This document shows, in pieces, positions 16,790 to 27,022 of a DNA stretch of 64,000 nt. Source of the DNA: Planctomycetota bacterium (GTDB lineage Bacteria > Planctomycetota > Phycisphaerae > Phycisphaerales > SM1A02); the NCBI GenBank assembly GCA_021414025.1, contig JAIOPG010000002.1, positions 434,001-498,000 of the forward strand. The letters run 5' to 3'. Positions within the stretch are counted from its first letter, which is position 1, and each line of letters begins with the position of its first letter. The notes below the pieces were generated by a model. It had not been told where the DNA came from, did no database searches, and worked only from the letters and a program-made list of their open reading frames with translations. The position numbers and the translations under genes are program-made.

Positions 16790-17668
16790 TCAGCGGATCC
16801 CGACATAGTCGGAGAGCAGGTTGAGCTCGTCGTCGCATCCCGCGTCGATGCGGCCGTAGTGGTCGTAAAGCCACTGCAGGTACTCGATCTTCTGGCGGGC
16901 GGGAACTTCAGCGGCGCCCTCGTTGCCCGGGCTGCGCCCCCACTTGATCGTGCACCCGCGATTGGTCTTCATGCGCAGGCATCCATCGTCCTTGGTGCGG
17001 TCGAGGTCGATGCAGGCGATCTGTCCGCGCCAGGCATGATCGTCGATCAGCCGCGCCAGGGCCACGGCGCCGCGCATGTCCTTGCCGGCCCATTCATCGC
17101 CGAAAGCCGCGGGCCGCGCGAAGGAGGCATTTTCAATTCGGATCAGGCTGCTCGGCGCGGTGTTGGGCCGGTAGCAGCGGGGGAGCAGTTTCCCGTCCAC
17201 GTCGATCAGGTGGTCATAGCCGCCCTCGCGCACCACCGCGAAGGGAGTGGTCCAAACGCCTTCGACGTAGACCTCGCTCATGCCGCTGCGCTTTACCTGG
17301 GTGATCTCGCTGAACCAGCCGGTGTGCATCAGCGCCTCGCGGGCTTCGGAGAGGCCGTCGCGGTCCATCGGCGATCCGTTGAGTCGCTCGGCCACGACAT
17401 CCGCCAGCGGCGTCAGGTCAGTCTCGCTCATCCATGCGGGTCGCGACGAGAAGACGACCAGGAAAGGGGCGTCGTTGCGCCGAGCCGCGGCCTCGCGCTT
17501 GAGGATTGGCACTCCCATGCCCAGTGACAGGGCCATGACCGCGAAGGAGGCGCACCAGCCGGCCGCCACCAGGAAGGGCTTGGATTTGATCCAGTGGAGA
17601 TTCAGGGAAAACTTTGGGCGGGAAGCGGCGGCGCGGCGCTTCGGCGACGATCTTTTGCGGGAGGCCAT
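16790..17668 (-). CDS. ftsQ: FtsQ/DivIB-like cell division protein
   Basis: A 292-residue bitopic protein: a Lys/Arg-rich cytoplasmic N-terminus (MASRKRSSPKRRAAA), one membrane helix at about 32-54, and a periplasmic part. The periplasmic segment LMHTGWFSEITQVKRSGMSEVYVEGVWTTPFAVV followed by YDHLIDVDGKLLP matches the POTRA-to-beta pattern of FtsQ, though similarity is weak. Position is the main support: it follows murC-murB-ddl, exactly where dcw clusters carry ftsQ. AGGAGG lies 5 nt before the ATG. The call is an inference from order plus topology. Confidence 0.7.
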   Translation of the reverse strand: MASRKRSSPKRRAAASRPKFSLNLHWIKSKPFLVAAGWCASFAVMALSLGMGVPILKREAAARRNDAPFLVVFSSRPAWMSETDLTPLADVVAERLNGSPMDRDGLSEAREALMHTGWFSEITQVKRSGMSEVYVEGVWTTPFAVVREGGYDHLIDVDGKLLPRCYRPNTAPSSLIRIENASFARPAAFGDEWAGKDMRGAVALARLIDDHAWRGQIACIDLDRTKDDGCLRMKTNRGCTIKWGRSPGNEGAAEVPARQKIEYLQWLYDHYGRIDAGCDDELNLLSDYVGIR

Positions 17669-17768
17669 TGAACCTCCTCAATCGGTCAGAATCAGCCGGG
17701 AAGTAAAGAATTCGACCCTTGGGTTCTGGAGTCGCGCGGAGGCACGCACGGGTCGGGCGTTTGGCCCC

Positions 17769-18671
17769 TCAGGCGTGCGCCTTGGCGCCGCGGCTCATGG
17801 CTTCCTTGGCGAGTGCGAGCACCAGCTGCTCCATGGAGATTCCCGCATGTTTCGCGGCCTTGGGCACCAGCGAATGGTCGGTGAATCCCGGCATGGTGTT
17901 GACCTCCAGGAACCAGGGTCCGCGAGCGTCGACCATGAAGTCGACCCGCGAGACGTCGCGCAGTTCCATGGCGCTCCAGCACAGCAGGGAGTGGCGGTTC
18001 ATCGCCTCCCTCACGTCGTCGGAGATCTCGGGATCGACCAGGTACTGCGTGTCGTCGCGCAGATATTTCGCCTGGTAGTCGTAGACGCCTTCCTTGGGCT
18101 TGATCTCGATGATCGGCAGCGTCCGGCCGTTGACGATGCCGACGGTGAACTCGCGACCGGCGATGAACTCCTCCGCGAGCAGGCGCGGGCGCCGGCCCTC
18201 CAGCTCCTTCCGTGCCCGGTCGAGCTCCTCGGTGGTGCGGCAGATGCGCAGGTCCACGCTGGAGCCGTCGTTGGTGGGCTTGATCACCAGCGGAAGGCGG
18301 AGGTCGATGGGCTGGCCGATCCGCAGTTCGCATGAGGCGGGAGTCGGCACGCCCGCCTGGCTCGCGGCTCGCTTGGCCGCAGCCTTGTCCATGGCCAGCC
18401 GCGCCGCCGCGGGACCGCATCCCACGTAGCCGCGGCCATCCAATTCAAGAATGTCCTGCAGCGGTCCGCCCTCGCCCCACGGCCCGTGCAGCACCGGAAA
18501 GATGACATCGCCGGGCAGTGCGCGGAGTTCACTGGCGGTCAGGCGGTCGATGGTGACCTCCTCGACTTCGGCCTTGGCGCGGCGCAGCGCCGCCGCGACC
18601 TGGCCGCCGCTCTTGAGGCTGACTTCGCGCTCCGCATCCGGTCCGCCCTTGAGAAGAAGCACGCGCATCAT
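17769..18671 (-). CDS. ddl: D-alanine--D-alanine ligase
   Basis: A 300-residue ATP-grasp enzyme that makes D-Ala-D-Ala for peptidoglycan. It has the N-terminal LLKGGPDAEREVSLKSG, HGPWGEGGPLQ, the ATP-grasp core PLVIKPTNDGSSVDL and metal-binding FLEVNTMPGFTDHSLVPKAA. Length is typical. The ATGATG start at 18671 overlaps the murB stop, so the genes are coupled. The longer frame back to 19349 is a shadow inside murB. Confidence 0.94.
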   Translation of the reverse strand: MMRVLLLKGGPDAEREVSLKSGGQVAAALRRAKAEVEEVTIDRLTASELRALPGDVIFPVLHGPWGEGGPLQDILELDGRGYVGCGPAAARLAMDKAAAKRAASQAGVPTPASCELRIGQPIDLRLPLVIKPTNDGSSVDLRICRTTEELDRARKELEGRRPRLLAEEFIAGREFTVGIVNGRTLPIIEIKPKEGVYDYQAKYLRDDTQYLVDPEISDDVREAMNRHSLLCWSAMELRDVSRVDFMVDARGPWFLEVNTMPGFTDHSLVPKAAKHAGISMEQLVLALAKEAMSRGAKAHA

Positions 18672-19621
18672 GATTTCTCCATTGTGTTGATGGAGCGGCC
18701 CCACACCGCAACTTCCATTTCGATCTCCACGCCGTGGCGCTGACGCACCTTCTGCTGCACGATGCGGGCGAGCTCGAACACATCGCCGGCCAGACCACCC
18801 TTGTTCACGCAGATGAAGTTGGCATGCTCCGGGCTGACGAACGCCGAGCCATGGGCGAATCCCTTCAGGCCCGCGAGGTCGATCAGCTTTCCGGCGCTGG
18901 TTCGGGTTCCATCCTCGGCGAGAGGATTTCGGAAGAGGCAGCCCGCGGAATTGTCCGCCAGGGGCTGCGAGTTCTTCTTGTAGTGAGAGATTTCGACGAC
19001 TTTCTTTCGGAGCTCGTCCGGATCGCCGGGGGTCAGTTGCAGCAGCGACCAGAGGATGAGCTCCTGCGGCAGCGAGGAGTGGCGGTAGGAGAACTGGATC
19101 GCCCGGTGCGGGTGCACGCGCACCTCGCCGCGCTCGTTCATGGTGGCGACCGAGTGGATGGCGTCGCCGATGCAGCCGAACTTTCCGCCGGCGTTCATGC
19201 GCGTCGCGCCGCCCATGCTTGCCGGAATGCCCCACATCGGGCAGAGGCCGTCGAGTCCCGCCTTGACGCAGGCGTTCATCAGCTTGCTCACATCGACGCC
19301 GGCCGGCGCCATCACCATGTTGGCATTGCCGTCGGCGTTCAAGGTCCACTGCGTGAAGGCGGGTTGGTCCAGCTTCACCACCACGCCGTCCACGCCTTCT
19401 TCCAGCACCAGCAGATTGGCCCCCGAGCCCAGCACGCGCAGCGGCAGATTCGAGTCATGGCAGCGACGCAGCAGCTCCTTCAGGGAAGCCTCGCTCCGCG
19501 GCCGCACCAGCAGGTCGGCGCGACCGCCCACGCCGAACCAGGTGTGCCCGGCCAGCGGCGCGTCCGGCTCCACGATGGCGTCGAGTCCTTCGGTCAGGGC
19601 GTTGGGCGTCGTCGTGGTCAT
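18668..19621 (-). CDS. murB: UDP-N-acetylenolpyruvoylglucosamine reductase MurB
   Basis: A 317-residue FAD enzyme reducing UDP-GlcNAc-enolpyruvate to UDP-MurNAc. Motifs: NTWFGVGG-like HTWFGVGGRADLLV, LGSGANLLV, GIPASMGGATRMNAG, SYRHS and the catalytic serine region SAGCLFRNP. The YxH/SYRHS pattern suggests a type II-like form. It starts 4 nt after the murC stop and overlaps ddl by 4 nt. Confidence 0.94.
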   Translation of the reverse strand: MTTTTPNALTEGLDAIVEPDAPLAGHTWFGVGGRADLLVRPRSEASLKELLRRCHDSNLPLRVLGSGANLLVLEEGVDGVVVKLDQPAFTQWTLNADGNANMVMAPAGVDVSKLMNACVKAGLDGLCPMWGIPASMGGATRMNAGGKFGCIGDAIHSVATMNERGEVRVHPHRAIQFSYRHSSLPQELILWSLLQLTPGDPDELRKKVVEISHYKKNSQPLADNSAGCLFRNPLAEDGTRTSAGKLIDLAGLKGFAHGSAFVSPEHANFICVNKGGLAGDVFELARIVQQKVRQRHGVEIEMEVAVWGRSINTMEKS

Positions 19622-19625
19622 CGGT

Positions 19626-21074
19626 TCACGCCTTGAGATAGAGGTGCGCGGCGCGGTAGATCGGCCCGGCTCCCATCGTCACCACGACATCGCCGCCCCG
19701 CGCGATCTCGCGCAGCTTCTCGGCGCCCCGTTCAATCGTGCCCACACATTCCGCCGAGCCGCCGTGGTCGCGAATCCGTTTGGCGACATCCTCGCTCGAG
19801 ACGAGCGACCGCTCGGATTCCGCGTCGCGCACGAAGTGAATGTCCGTCAGCAGCACATGATCCGCGGCGCCGAAGCAGGTGCCGAAGTCGTCCAGAAGCA
19901 GGCGGGTCCGGCTGTGCTGATGAGGCTGGAAAAGACAGATCAATTTCCGCGGTTTGGCGGCGTGGCGAAGGGCTTCCAGCGTCACGCGGACCTCGGTGGG
20001 ATGGTGTCCATAGTCGTCAAAGACGCGCACGCTCGCAGTGCCGTCCATTCGCTCGCCCAGAAACTCAAGGCGCCGATCGACTCCGGCGAAGGAGGCCAGC
20101 GCCTGCTCAACGCTGCCGCGATCCGCGCCCAGCCGCAGCGCCATGATTCCGGCGGCGGCGCCATTGAGCGCGTTGTGGGCTCCAAGCAATTTTGGAATCC
20201 AGCGCAGCGTCTCCTTGCCCGAGCGCGTCACGCGAACCATCCCTTCGGCGGACCATTCAACGACGTGGTCAGCGGAGGCATGAAGGCCGAAGGTTTCACA
20301 CTCGGCGCGAAGATCTTTGGCGATTCGCTCGCGGTGGGCGCCCTCGTGGGCGATCAGCAGATAGCCGTGATCGGCCGCGGCGGGAAGTCGCAGCGCAAAG
20401 ACGCGGAACGACTCGATGATCTCCTCCAGCGACGCGTAGCAATCCAGGTGGTCCGCCTCCACGTTGTTGATGATGGCGGCGGTGGGATGCAGCTTGTGGA
20501 AGGAGCGGTCGAACTCGCAGGATTCCGTGACCAGAAATCCCAGCGAACCCGCGAAGGGGCCGGTCTTTTGCGTGGCTGCACCGGTGCGCATGCTTCCGCC
20601 CAGCGCCTTGCAGGTGGCGCCGGCGATGAATCCGGGATCGAATCCCGCCTGCAGGAGACACCAGGTCAGCAGGCAGGTCGTCGTGCTCTTGCCATGCGTC
20701 CCCGCGACACAGACCGCGGTGTGGCCGAGTTGCACCAGCCCCAGCGCCTCGGCATAGGTCCGCACCGGAATTCCTCTTTTCGCCGCCGCCACCAGTTGCG
20801 GATGGTCGGGCTTGGCGGCGGCGGTGGCGATGACCAGCTCAGTGTCCGCCGGGATATCCATCGCCGTGCCGATGGAGATGTCGAAGCCCTCCGAGCGCAG
20901 GGACTGGACCGCCGGACTCGCCTCGTGGTCGCTTCCTCTCACTTGTGCGCCGCGCCGTTTCAGCAGCCGTGCGAGTCCGCTGACGCCGGTGCCGCCGGCG
21001 CCGACGAGCCAGATCCTTCGCTCAGCGAGGGAGCGCTGACTTGAGAACCACGGCGTGACGGAATCGATGATCAC
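19626..21074 (-). CDS. murC: UDP-N-acetylmuramate--L-alanine ligase MurC
   Basis: A 482-residue ATP-dependent ligase adding L-Ala to UDP-MurNAc. Motifs: VGAGGTGVSGLARLL, the P-loop AGTHGKSTTT, NNVEADHLDCY, LLGAHNALNGAAA and DDYGHHPTEV. The frame is open to 21134. I prefer GTG 21074 (MIIDSVTPWFSS) because TACGAT (21082-21087) is 7 nt upstream; ATG 21083 overlaps that box. It is the first gene of the murC-murB-ddl-ftsQ block and divergent from the NtrC-type regulator. Confidence 0.93.
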   Translation of the reverse strand: MIIDSVTPWFSSQRSLAERRIWLVGAGGTGVSGLARLLKRRGAQVRGSDHEASPAVQSLRSEGFDISIGTAMDIPADTELVIATAAAKPDHPQLVAAAKRGIPVRTYAEALGLVQLGHTAVCVAGTHGKSTTTCLLTWCLLQAGFDPGFIAGATCKALGGSMRTGAATQKTGPFAGSLGFLVTESCEFDRSFHKLHPTAAIINNVEADHLDCYASLEEIIESFRVFALRLPAAADHGYLLIAHEGAHRERIAKDLRAECETFGLHASADHVVEWSAEGMVRVTRSGKETLRWIPKLLGAHNALNGAAAGIMALRLGADRGSVEQALASFAGVDRRLEFLGERMDGTASVRVFDDYGHHPTEVRVTLEALRHAAKPRKLICLFQPHQHSRTRLLLDDFGTCFGAADHVLLTDIHFVRDAESERSLVSSEDVAKRIRDHGGSAECVGTIERGAEKLREIARGGDVVVTMGAGPIYRAAHLYLKA

Positions 21075-21236
21075 GCTCCTCATCGTATGAACTTTCCCGG
21101 AGACTTCGTGCTCGAATTGGGTGGTTGGCGCCATGCCATCACCATCGGCCCGGCAGGGGCCGGCGGGTGAAAACCCCGCTCAATTTCATGGCGACCTTCC
21201 GGCCGCCTCGCGACCCATTCGCCGTACAATCGGCGG

Positions 21237-22613
<1,377 letters not shown>

Positions 22614-22642
22614 CGCGGTGCGCTGCCCGAAGGCCCACTCCC

Positions 22643-24283
22643 ATGCCGTGGATTCTCTGGAGGCACATGACGGCGGAGCTCCTTCGGGTGCTGCTTTTCA
22701 CCACCACGGTGATCGTGGTGGTCATCGCCTTCGGCGCCGCGATCAAGCCGCTGGCCGACAGCTCGCTGGGCTCCGGCAGCGTCGTGAAGTACGTCTCGCT
22801 GGCGATGATCCCCATGCTGCAATTTGCGCTGCCCTTCTCCGCGGGGTTCGCCGCCACGCTGGTGATGCACCGCTTCACCGCTGACAACGAGCTGGTGGCG
22901 ATGTCCTCCTGCGGCCTGCGCTACCGCACCATCTTCGCGCCGGTCATCGCGATCGGTCTCATTCTGCTGGTGCTCATGTTCGTGCTGCTGCACACCATCG
23001 TGCCGCGCTTCTGGGGTCGCATGCAGGACATGCTGGCGCAGGACGCCACCAGCGTCTTCCTCGCCGCGGTCGGGCGCGGTGAGGCGCTGGAGGTGGGCAA
23101 CGTGTCCATTTATGCGGACACCGCCACCGTGGATCCGAATCCTCCCGACAGCGGGGCGGAGCAGCGGCTGCTGCTGCAGGGCGTGGCGGTCGTCCAGAAG
23201 AACGGCAATGGCGATCCCGAGAGCGAGTTCACCAGCGAGTTCGCCACCGTCGACGTGCACCATGGGCGCGAGGGAGTCATCATGAAACTCGCCATGTCCA
23301 ACGGCTCGGGGTTCAACGCCGCCGAGGGCACCGTGGTTTTCGTTCCCACGGCGCAGCCGCAGGCAGTCCAGCTGGGCCGCGCCCTCGAGGCCGACGCGAA
23401 GAGCATGACCTACTTCGAATTGCAGGATGTGCGAAGCCACCTGCCCGACCACATCGAAGTGCAGGCTGATCGCCAGGCGGTTCAGTTGTCGATCCTTCGC
23501 GCCGAGGTGTGGAAATGCGTGGCCCAGGTCCTCAAGACTTCCGGGTCCGTCGAGCTGGTCGAGGAGGGGGGCCGCCGCTCCTACAAGGTCGAGGGCGGGT
23601 CCATCGAAGGCGATGTGATCAAGCCGAAAAACGCCGGTGGAACCGTGCGCGTCGTCGAGCTGGACCGGGCCCGGCCGATTCGCGAGGCCGTGTGCTCGCA
23701 AGTGGTCATGCCCTTCGACCCCGAGGATCTCACGGCAGGGCGTGTGGACCTGATTGCCACCGCGCCCAAGGCGAAGGACCTGCTTCGCTCCGACGGGCTG
23801 ACCTCGCGCTGGCCGGCGCGGATCCGGGGCCTCAGCGCCGCGCCCTGCTCCACCGCGAACATCAGCAAGCTTGAGTTCAACGAGCTGGCCCCGCGGGTCG
23901 AAGAGCTCTCCCGGCCCGAGTCGATCCTTCCCAAGGAGGTCCAGGCCTCGGCGGCCACCGCGATGACCCGCCTGCTGCGCACAATGAACACCGTCGACAT
24001 CGACGCCTTCTCCCACCTCTGTCAGCGCGCGGCGCTGGCCTGGTCCGCGCCGCTGATCGTCCTGCTGGGGGCTTCGCTCGCGGTGTGGAAGCGAGAGAGC
24101 CTCCCGCTGACCATGTACCTGATCGCCTTCGTCCCCGGCATCCTCAACATCGTCATGATCGCCGGCGGCCAGCAGGTCATCCGGGCGGACAACGTCCTCT
24201 GGGGCGTCATGGTGTCGTGGACCGGCAACGCGATCCTGCTGCTCTGCTCCATCTACGCGCTGCGAAAGTTGGCGCGGAACTGA
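22643..24283 (+). CDS. LptF/LptG-family permease, enlarged
   Basis: A 546-residue inner-membrane protein of the YjgP/YjgQ family, which with LptB extracts LPS and passes it to LptC. N-terminal helices and the segment MHRFTADNELVAMSSCGLRYRTIFAPV match the family coupling region; three helices close the protein (about 460-540). Usual length is about 360-400. The extra residues lie in the periplasmic part (about 130-440), which is polar and free of membrane helices. It is followed 3 nt later by a second family member, as in lptF-lptG pairs. Confidence 0.82.
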   Translation: MPWILWRHMTAELLRVLLFTTTVIVVVIAFGAAIKPLADSSLGSGSVVKYVSLAMIPMLQFALPFSAGFAATLVMHRFTADNELVAMSSCGLRYRTIFAPVIAIGLILLVLMFVLLHTIVPRFWGRMQDMLAQDATSVFLAAVGRGEALEVGNVSIYADTATVDPNPPDSGAEQRLLLQGVAVVQKNGNGDPESEFTSEFATVDVHHGREGVIMKLAMSNGSGFNAAEGTVVFVPTAQPQAVQLGRALEADAKSMTYFELQDVRSHLPDHIEVQADRQAVQLSILRAEVWKCVAQVLKTSGSVELVEEGGRRSYKVEGGSIEGDVIKPKNAGGTVRVVELDRARPIREAVCSQVVMPFDPEDLTAGRVDLIATAPKAKDLLRSDGLTSRWPARIRGLSAAPCSTANISKLEFNELAPRVEELSRPESILPKEVQASAATAMTRLLRTMNTVDIDAFSHLCQRAALAWSAPLIVLLGASLAVWKRESLPLTMYLIAFVPGILNIVMIAGGQQVIRADNVLWGVMVSWTGNAILLLCSIYALRKLARN

Positions 24284-24286
24284 CCC

Positions 24287-25408
24287 ATGAAGATCATCGA
24301 CCGCTACGTCGCCGTCCGCTTCCTCGTGAACTTCGCCCTGCTCGGTGCGGCCCTCTACGTCTTCGGCGTCAGCGTGGACGTGGTGATCCAGGCATCGCGG
24401 TTCCTGGACGCCGCGGATGCCGCAGTCGCGGCGGGGCGGTGGAGCTCGCGCGTGGTCGCCTTTGTGATGATGGTGCTGGATTTCCACGGGCCGCGCATCT
24501 TCCAATTCTTCCAGTTCATGCTCGGCTTCGTTTCGATCGGCGCCATGGGATTCGCCGTCTCCCAGATGCAACGCAACCGGGAGCTCACGGCGCTGATGGC
24601 CTCGGGCGTCAAGCTGCGGCGGCTGGCCTACGTGCTGCTGATCGCAGCGGCGGCGCTTCAGGGCTTGCAGTTCATCAACCAGGAGCTGATCCTTCCCAAT
24701 CTCGCGGCGCGGCTGGTGCGCGACCACAGCGGATTGAAGTACGACACCGTCAGCCACTTTCCAATTCCGCTGACGCGCGACGGGCGCGGCACGCTGATCC
24801 AGGCGGGCAGCTTCGATCCGGCGCTCAACGTCGCGACCGGGCTGGTGGCCCTGGAGCGCGACGACAAGGGCAACGCAATCCGCCGCGTCAGCGCCGTCAG
24901 CGCGACCTGGAACGTCGAAAGCAAGAAATGGATCCTGAAGAACGGATCCGCCGTCCGCCCCCTGAAGCCCGGGGATTCCGCCCAGCAGCAGGCGGCCTTT
25001 TCGACCCCCGTGGACGAGTTGGACTCCGACCTCAGCCCTGAGCTGATCCTCAGCCGGCGCTTCCGCCTCTACGGTCCCATGCTCTCCACGCGCCAGGTGT
25101 TCGAGCTCATGAGCCGTGGCGGCGACAACCGCAATCAGGGGGTGCGCCTCCTGGCGGCGCGATTCATGGGCCCGATCGCCAACCTGCTCGTGCTCGCCGC
25201 GACCATTCCCTTCTTCCTGCGCCGCGAGCCCTGCAACCTGCTCATCCAGAGCGTGCGCGCCGCGGCCTTCTCGATCCCCGCGATGATCACCGCCGCCGCC
25301 ATGCTCCTGGTGCCGACCGAGGGTCTGAGCATTCCGGTGGCGGCCGCGATTCCATTCGCGCTGCTGCTGCCCTTCGCGGCCTACCGGCTTACCGAGCTGC
25401 GTTCCTGA
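24287..25408 (+). CDS. LptF/LptG-family permease
   Basis: A 373-residue protein with the normal family length. N-terminal MKIIDRYVAVRFLVNFALLG, coupling region SQMQRNRELTALMASGVKLRRLAY, a periplasmic jellyroll-sized domain and three terminal helices. It is the second half of the lptF/lptG pair; which is F and which is G cannot be decided from sequence alone. Its partner ATPase lptB is at 57 kb. The 3' end overlaps the convergent lipoprotein gene by 20 nt. Confidence 0.85.
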   Translation: MKIIDRYVAVRFLVNFALLGAALYVFGVSVDVVIQASRFLDAADAAVAAGRWSSRVVAFVMMVLDFHGPRIFQFFQFMLGFVSIGAMGFAVSQMQRNRELTALMASGVKLRRLAYVLLIAAAALQGLQFINQELILPNLAARLVRDHSGLKYDTVSHFPIPLTRDGRGTLIQAGSFDPALNVATGLVALERDDKGNAIRRVSAVSATWNVESKKWILKNGSAVRPLKPGDSAQQQAAFSTPVDELDSDLSPELILSRRFRLYGPMLSTRQVFELMSRGGDNRNQGVRLLAARFMGPIANLLVLAATIPFFLRREPCNLLIQSVRAAAFSIPAMITAAAMLLVPTEGLSIPVAAAIPFALLLPFAAYRLTELRS

Positions 25409-26468
25409 CGCGGTTCCAACCCTCCTGCAGGGAGTCGTCGAAAATCACGGCGTTGCGCTGCGCCTGCCGAAGCTGCTTGGCGAGGTTCTCCATCAGGATG
25501 CGCTCCTGGCCCCGGCGGACCGCCCGCTCGGCCGCCGGTCGATCCTGGGCTGAATGGCTCGAGTCGCCGGGAATCTCCTCCTCACAGCGGACGAGCACGT
25601 AGCTGTTGTCGATCATCACCGGCGAGCTCACGCCGCCCTTGGGCAGCGACCAGAGCGTTTGCCGGAAAGAGCTCGGCCAGGTTGGATCGAGCCGGCTCAC
25701 CGGCGCCACCAGTCCGCCCCGCGCGGCCGATCGGTCGGTGCTGAGGGCGGCGGCCACCTCCCCGAAGGGCTCACCCGCGTCGAGGCGCGTTCGAGCTTTC
25801 GCGCAGGATTCCAGATCCGGCAGGGCCATCACGCGGCATTGGCGCTTGGGGCCATGCGCCGAGTCAAGCAGTGCTTCCATGGCCTCCGGGGTGACCTTGA
25901 CATCCTCCTGCACCAGCAGCCGCATCGCGGCGTTGCGCTTCAGCAGAGATTTCCAGCGCTTTTCCCCGAGGCCCTGGGCGGCGCGCAATTCGGACAGCAA
26001 CACCTGGGCGCGGGCGGGATCCTCCGAGAGCGAGGCGACCAGATCGCGCTCTTCATCGTCCAGCAGCGCCTGGGTGAGGGCCATTTTGCGCGACGCCAGC
26101 ATTCGATCGAGTTGGCGCTCCAGGAAGAGCTCCTCAAGGATCGAGGCGCCGGCCCGCTCGGCAAGCAGCGGTCTGAGTTCATCCCAGTTCACCGCGGTGC
26201 CATCCCACATCGCGGGCGGGCGCGACACGGCCGTGGATGCCGAAGCGCCTGGCGATGGCAGCCCCTCGGCGGGCGCACGGGTCGGCGCAGGCGCGGTCGT
26301 CGGAGTTGCGGCCGCCGGGTGCTCAGTCACGCTTCCACATCCCGTCAGGATCGTCGTCATGACCATCGCCAGGAAGGTCGATGGATCGTGCCGGAATCCT
26401 TGACGCCATCCGATCCGGATGTGGATCCGGAAATTTTCCAATCGGGTCATGGCGATGTGCCGTTGCAT
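25389..26468 (-). CDS. Lipoprotein with parvulin-like (PpiC/SurA) domain
   Basis: A 359-residue protein. A lipobox TILTGC (Cys about 44) follows an unusually long N-terminal region; ATG 26450 or TTG 26489 are alternative starts. After a Pro/Ala/Thr-rich linker comes a helical SurA-like chaperone region, then a parvulin pattern: FGEVAAALSTDRSAARGGL, LWSLPKGGVSSPVMIDNSYVLVRCEEE. It is probably an envelope foldase or chaperone; whether the isomerase site is active is unclear. It overlaps lptG tail-to-tail. Confidence 0.7.
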   Translation of the reverse strand: MQRHIAMTRLENFRIHIRIGWRQGFRHDPSTFLAMVMTTILTGCGSVTEHPAAATPTTAPAPTRAPAEGLPSPGASASTAVSRPPAMWDGTAVNWDELRPLLAERAGASILEELFLERQLDRMLASRKMALTQALLDDEERDLVASLSEDPARAQVLLSELRAAQGLGEKRWKSLLKRNAAMRLLVQEDVKVTPEAMEALLDSAHGPKRQCRVMALPDLESCAKARTRLDAGEPFGEVAAALSTDRSAARGGLVAPVSRLDPTWPSSFRQTLWSLPKGGVSSPVMIDNSYVLVRCEEEIPGDSSHSAQDRPAAERAVRRGQERILMENLAKQLRQAQRNAVIFDDSLQEGWNRVRNAAR

Positions 26469-26488
26469 GGGTGTTACGCTGGAGTTCA

Positions 26489-27022
26489 ATGTACAGCGTC
26501 CTCCTGATCATCTGCATTGGAACCCCATCGGGTGCATCGATGGAGGATCGCTTTGCGCAAGGCGCCGGGAAAACTCCGGTGCAATCCATGCAAAGCGACG
26601 CTCCCGCCTCGAAGGATTTCTCCAGCAAGCCCGCGGGCTCGCCGGCGACCGGCGCCGCGAACCCGGCGCCAACTCAGGGCAATGCCTCGCCCTTTCAATC
26701 CCAGCCCGCGGGGCAGACGCCAGCGCACATTTCGCCGAATCCCACTCCGTCCAATCCACCTGCGCCTGCCGATGCCATGGTGCCGCTGCCGCCGGTTTCA
26801 CCGCTCCTGTCCAGCTTGATGCGAGCGCGGAATGCATCCATCTCCCTCGCCGATCGGCAGGCAGCATTGACGGATGCCATGAATGAAATCTCCAAGCTGC
26901 CCGCCGCGGATCAGGCTCGCTACGCCGAACTTGCGGGCGCCGCTCGGCAGCGCCTCGTGGTCGAGTCCTTTCTGTCGAACTCAGGGCAGGCCCAGGGTGC
27001 TGTGCCCGCGCAGTCCAAGTAG
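26489..27022 (+). CDS. Small secreted Pro/Ala/Ser-rich protein, unknown
   Basis: A 177-residue protein. The hydrophobic start MYSVLLIICIGTPSGAS may be a short signal peptide. The middle (about 20-100) is disordered and rich in Pro, Ala, Ser and Gln; the end is a short helical region (LADRQAALTDAMNEISKLPA). TACGCT (26475-26480) is 8 nt before the ATG. The last 42 nt overlap the convergent GT-C-like gene, which leaves the exact C-terminus and even the coding status somewhat uncertain. No family recognised. Confidence 0.45.
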   Translation: MYSVLLIICIGTPSGASMEDRFAQGAGKTPVQSMQSDAPASKDFSSKPAGSPATGAANPAPTQGNASPFQSQPAGQTPAHISPNPTPSNPPAPADAMVPLPPVSPLLSSLMRARNASISLADRQAALTDAMNEISKLPAADQARYAELAGAARQRLVVESFLSNSGQAQGAVPAQSK

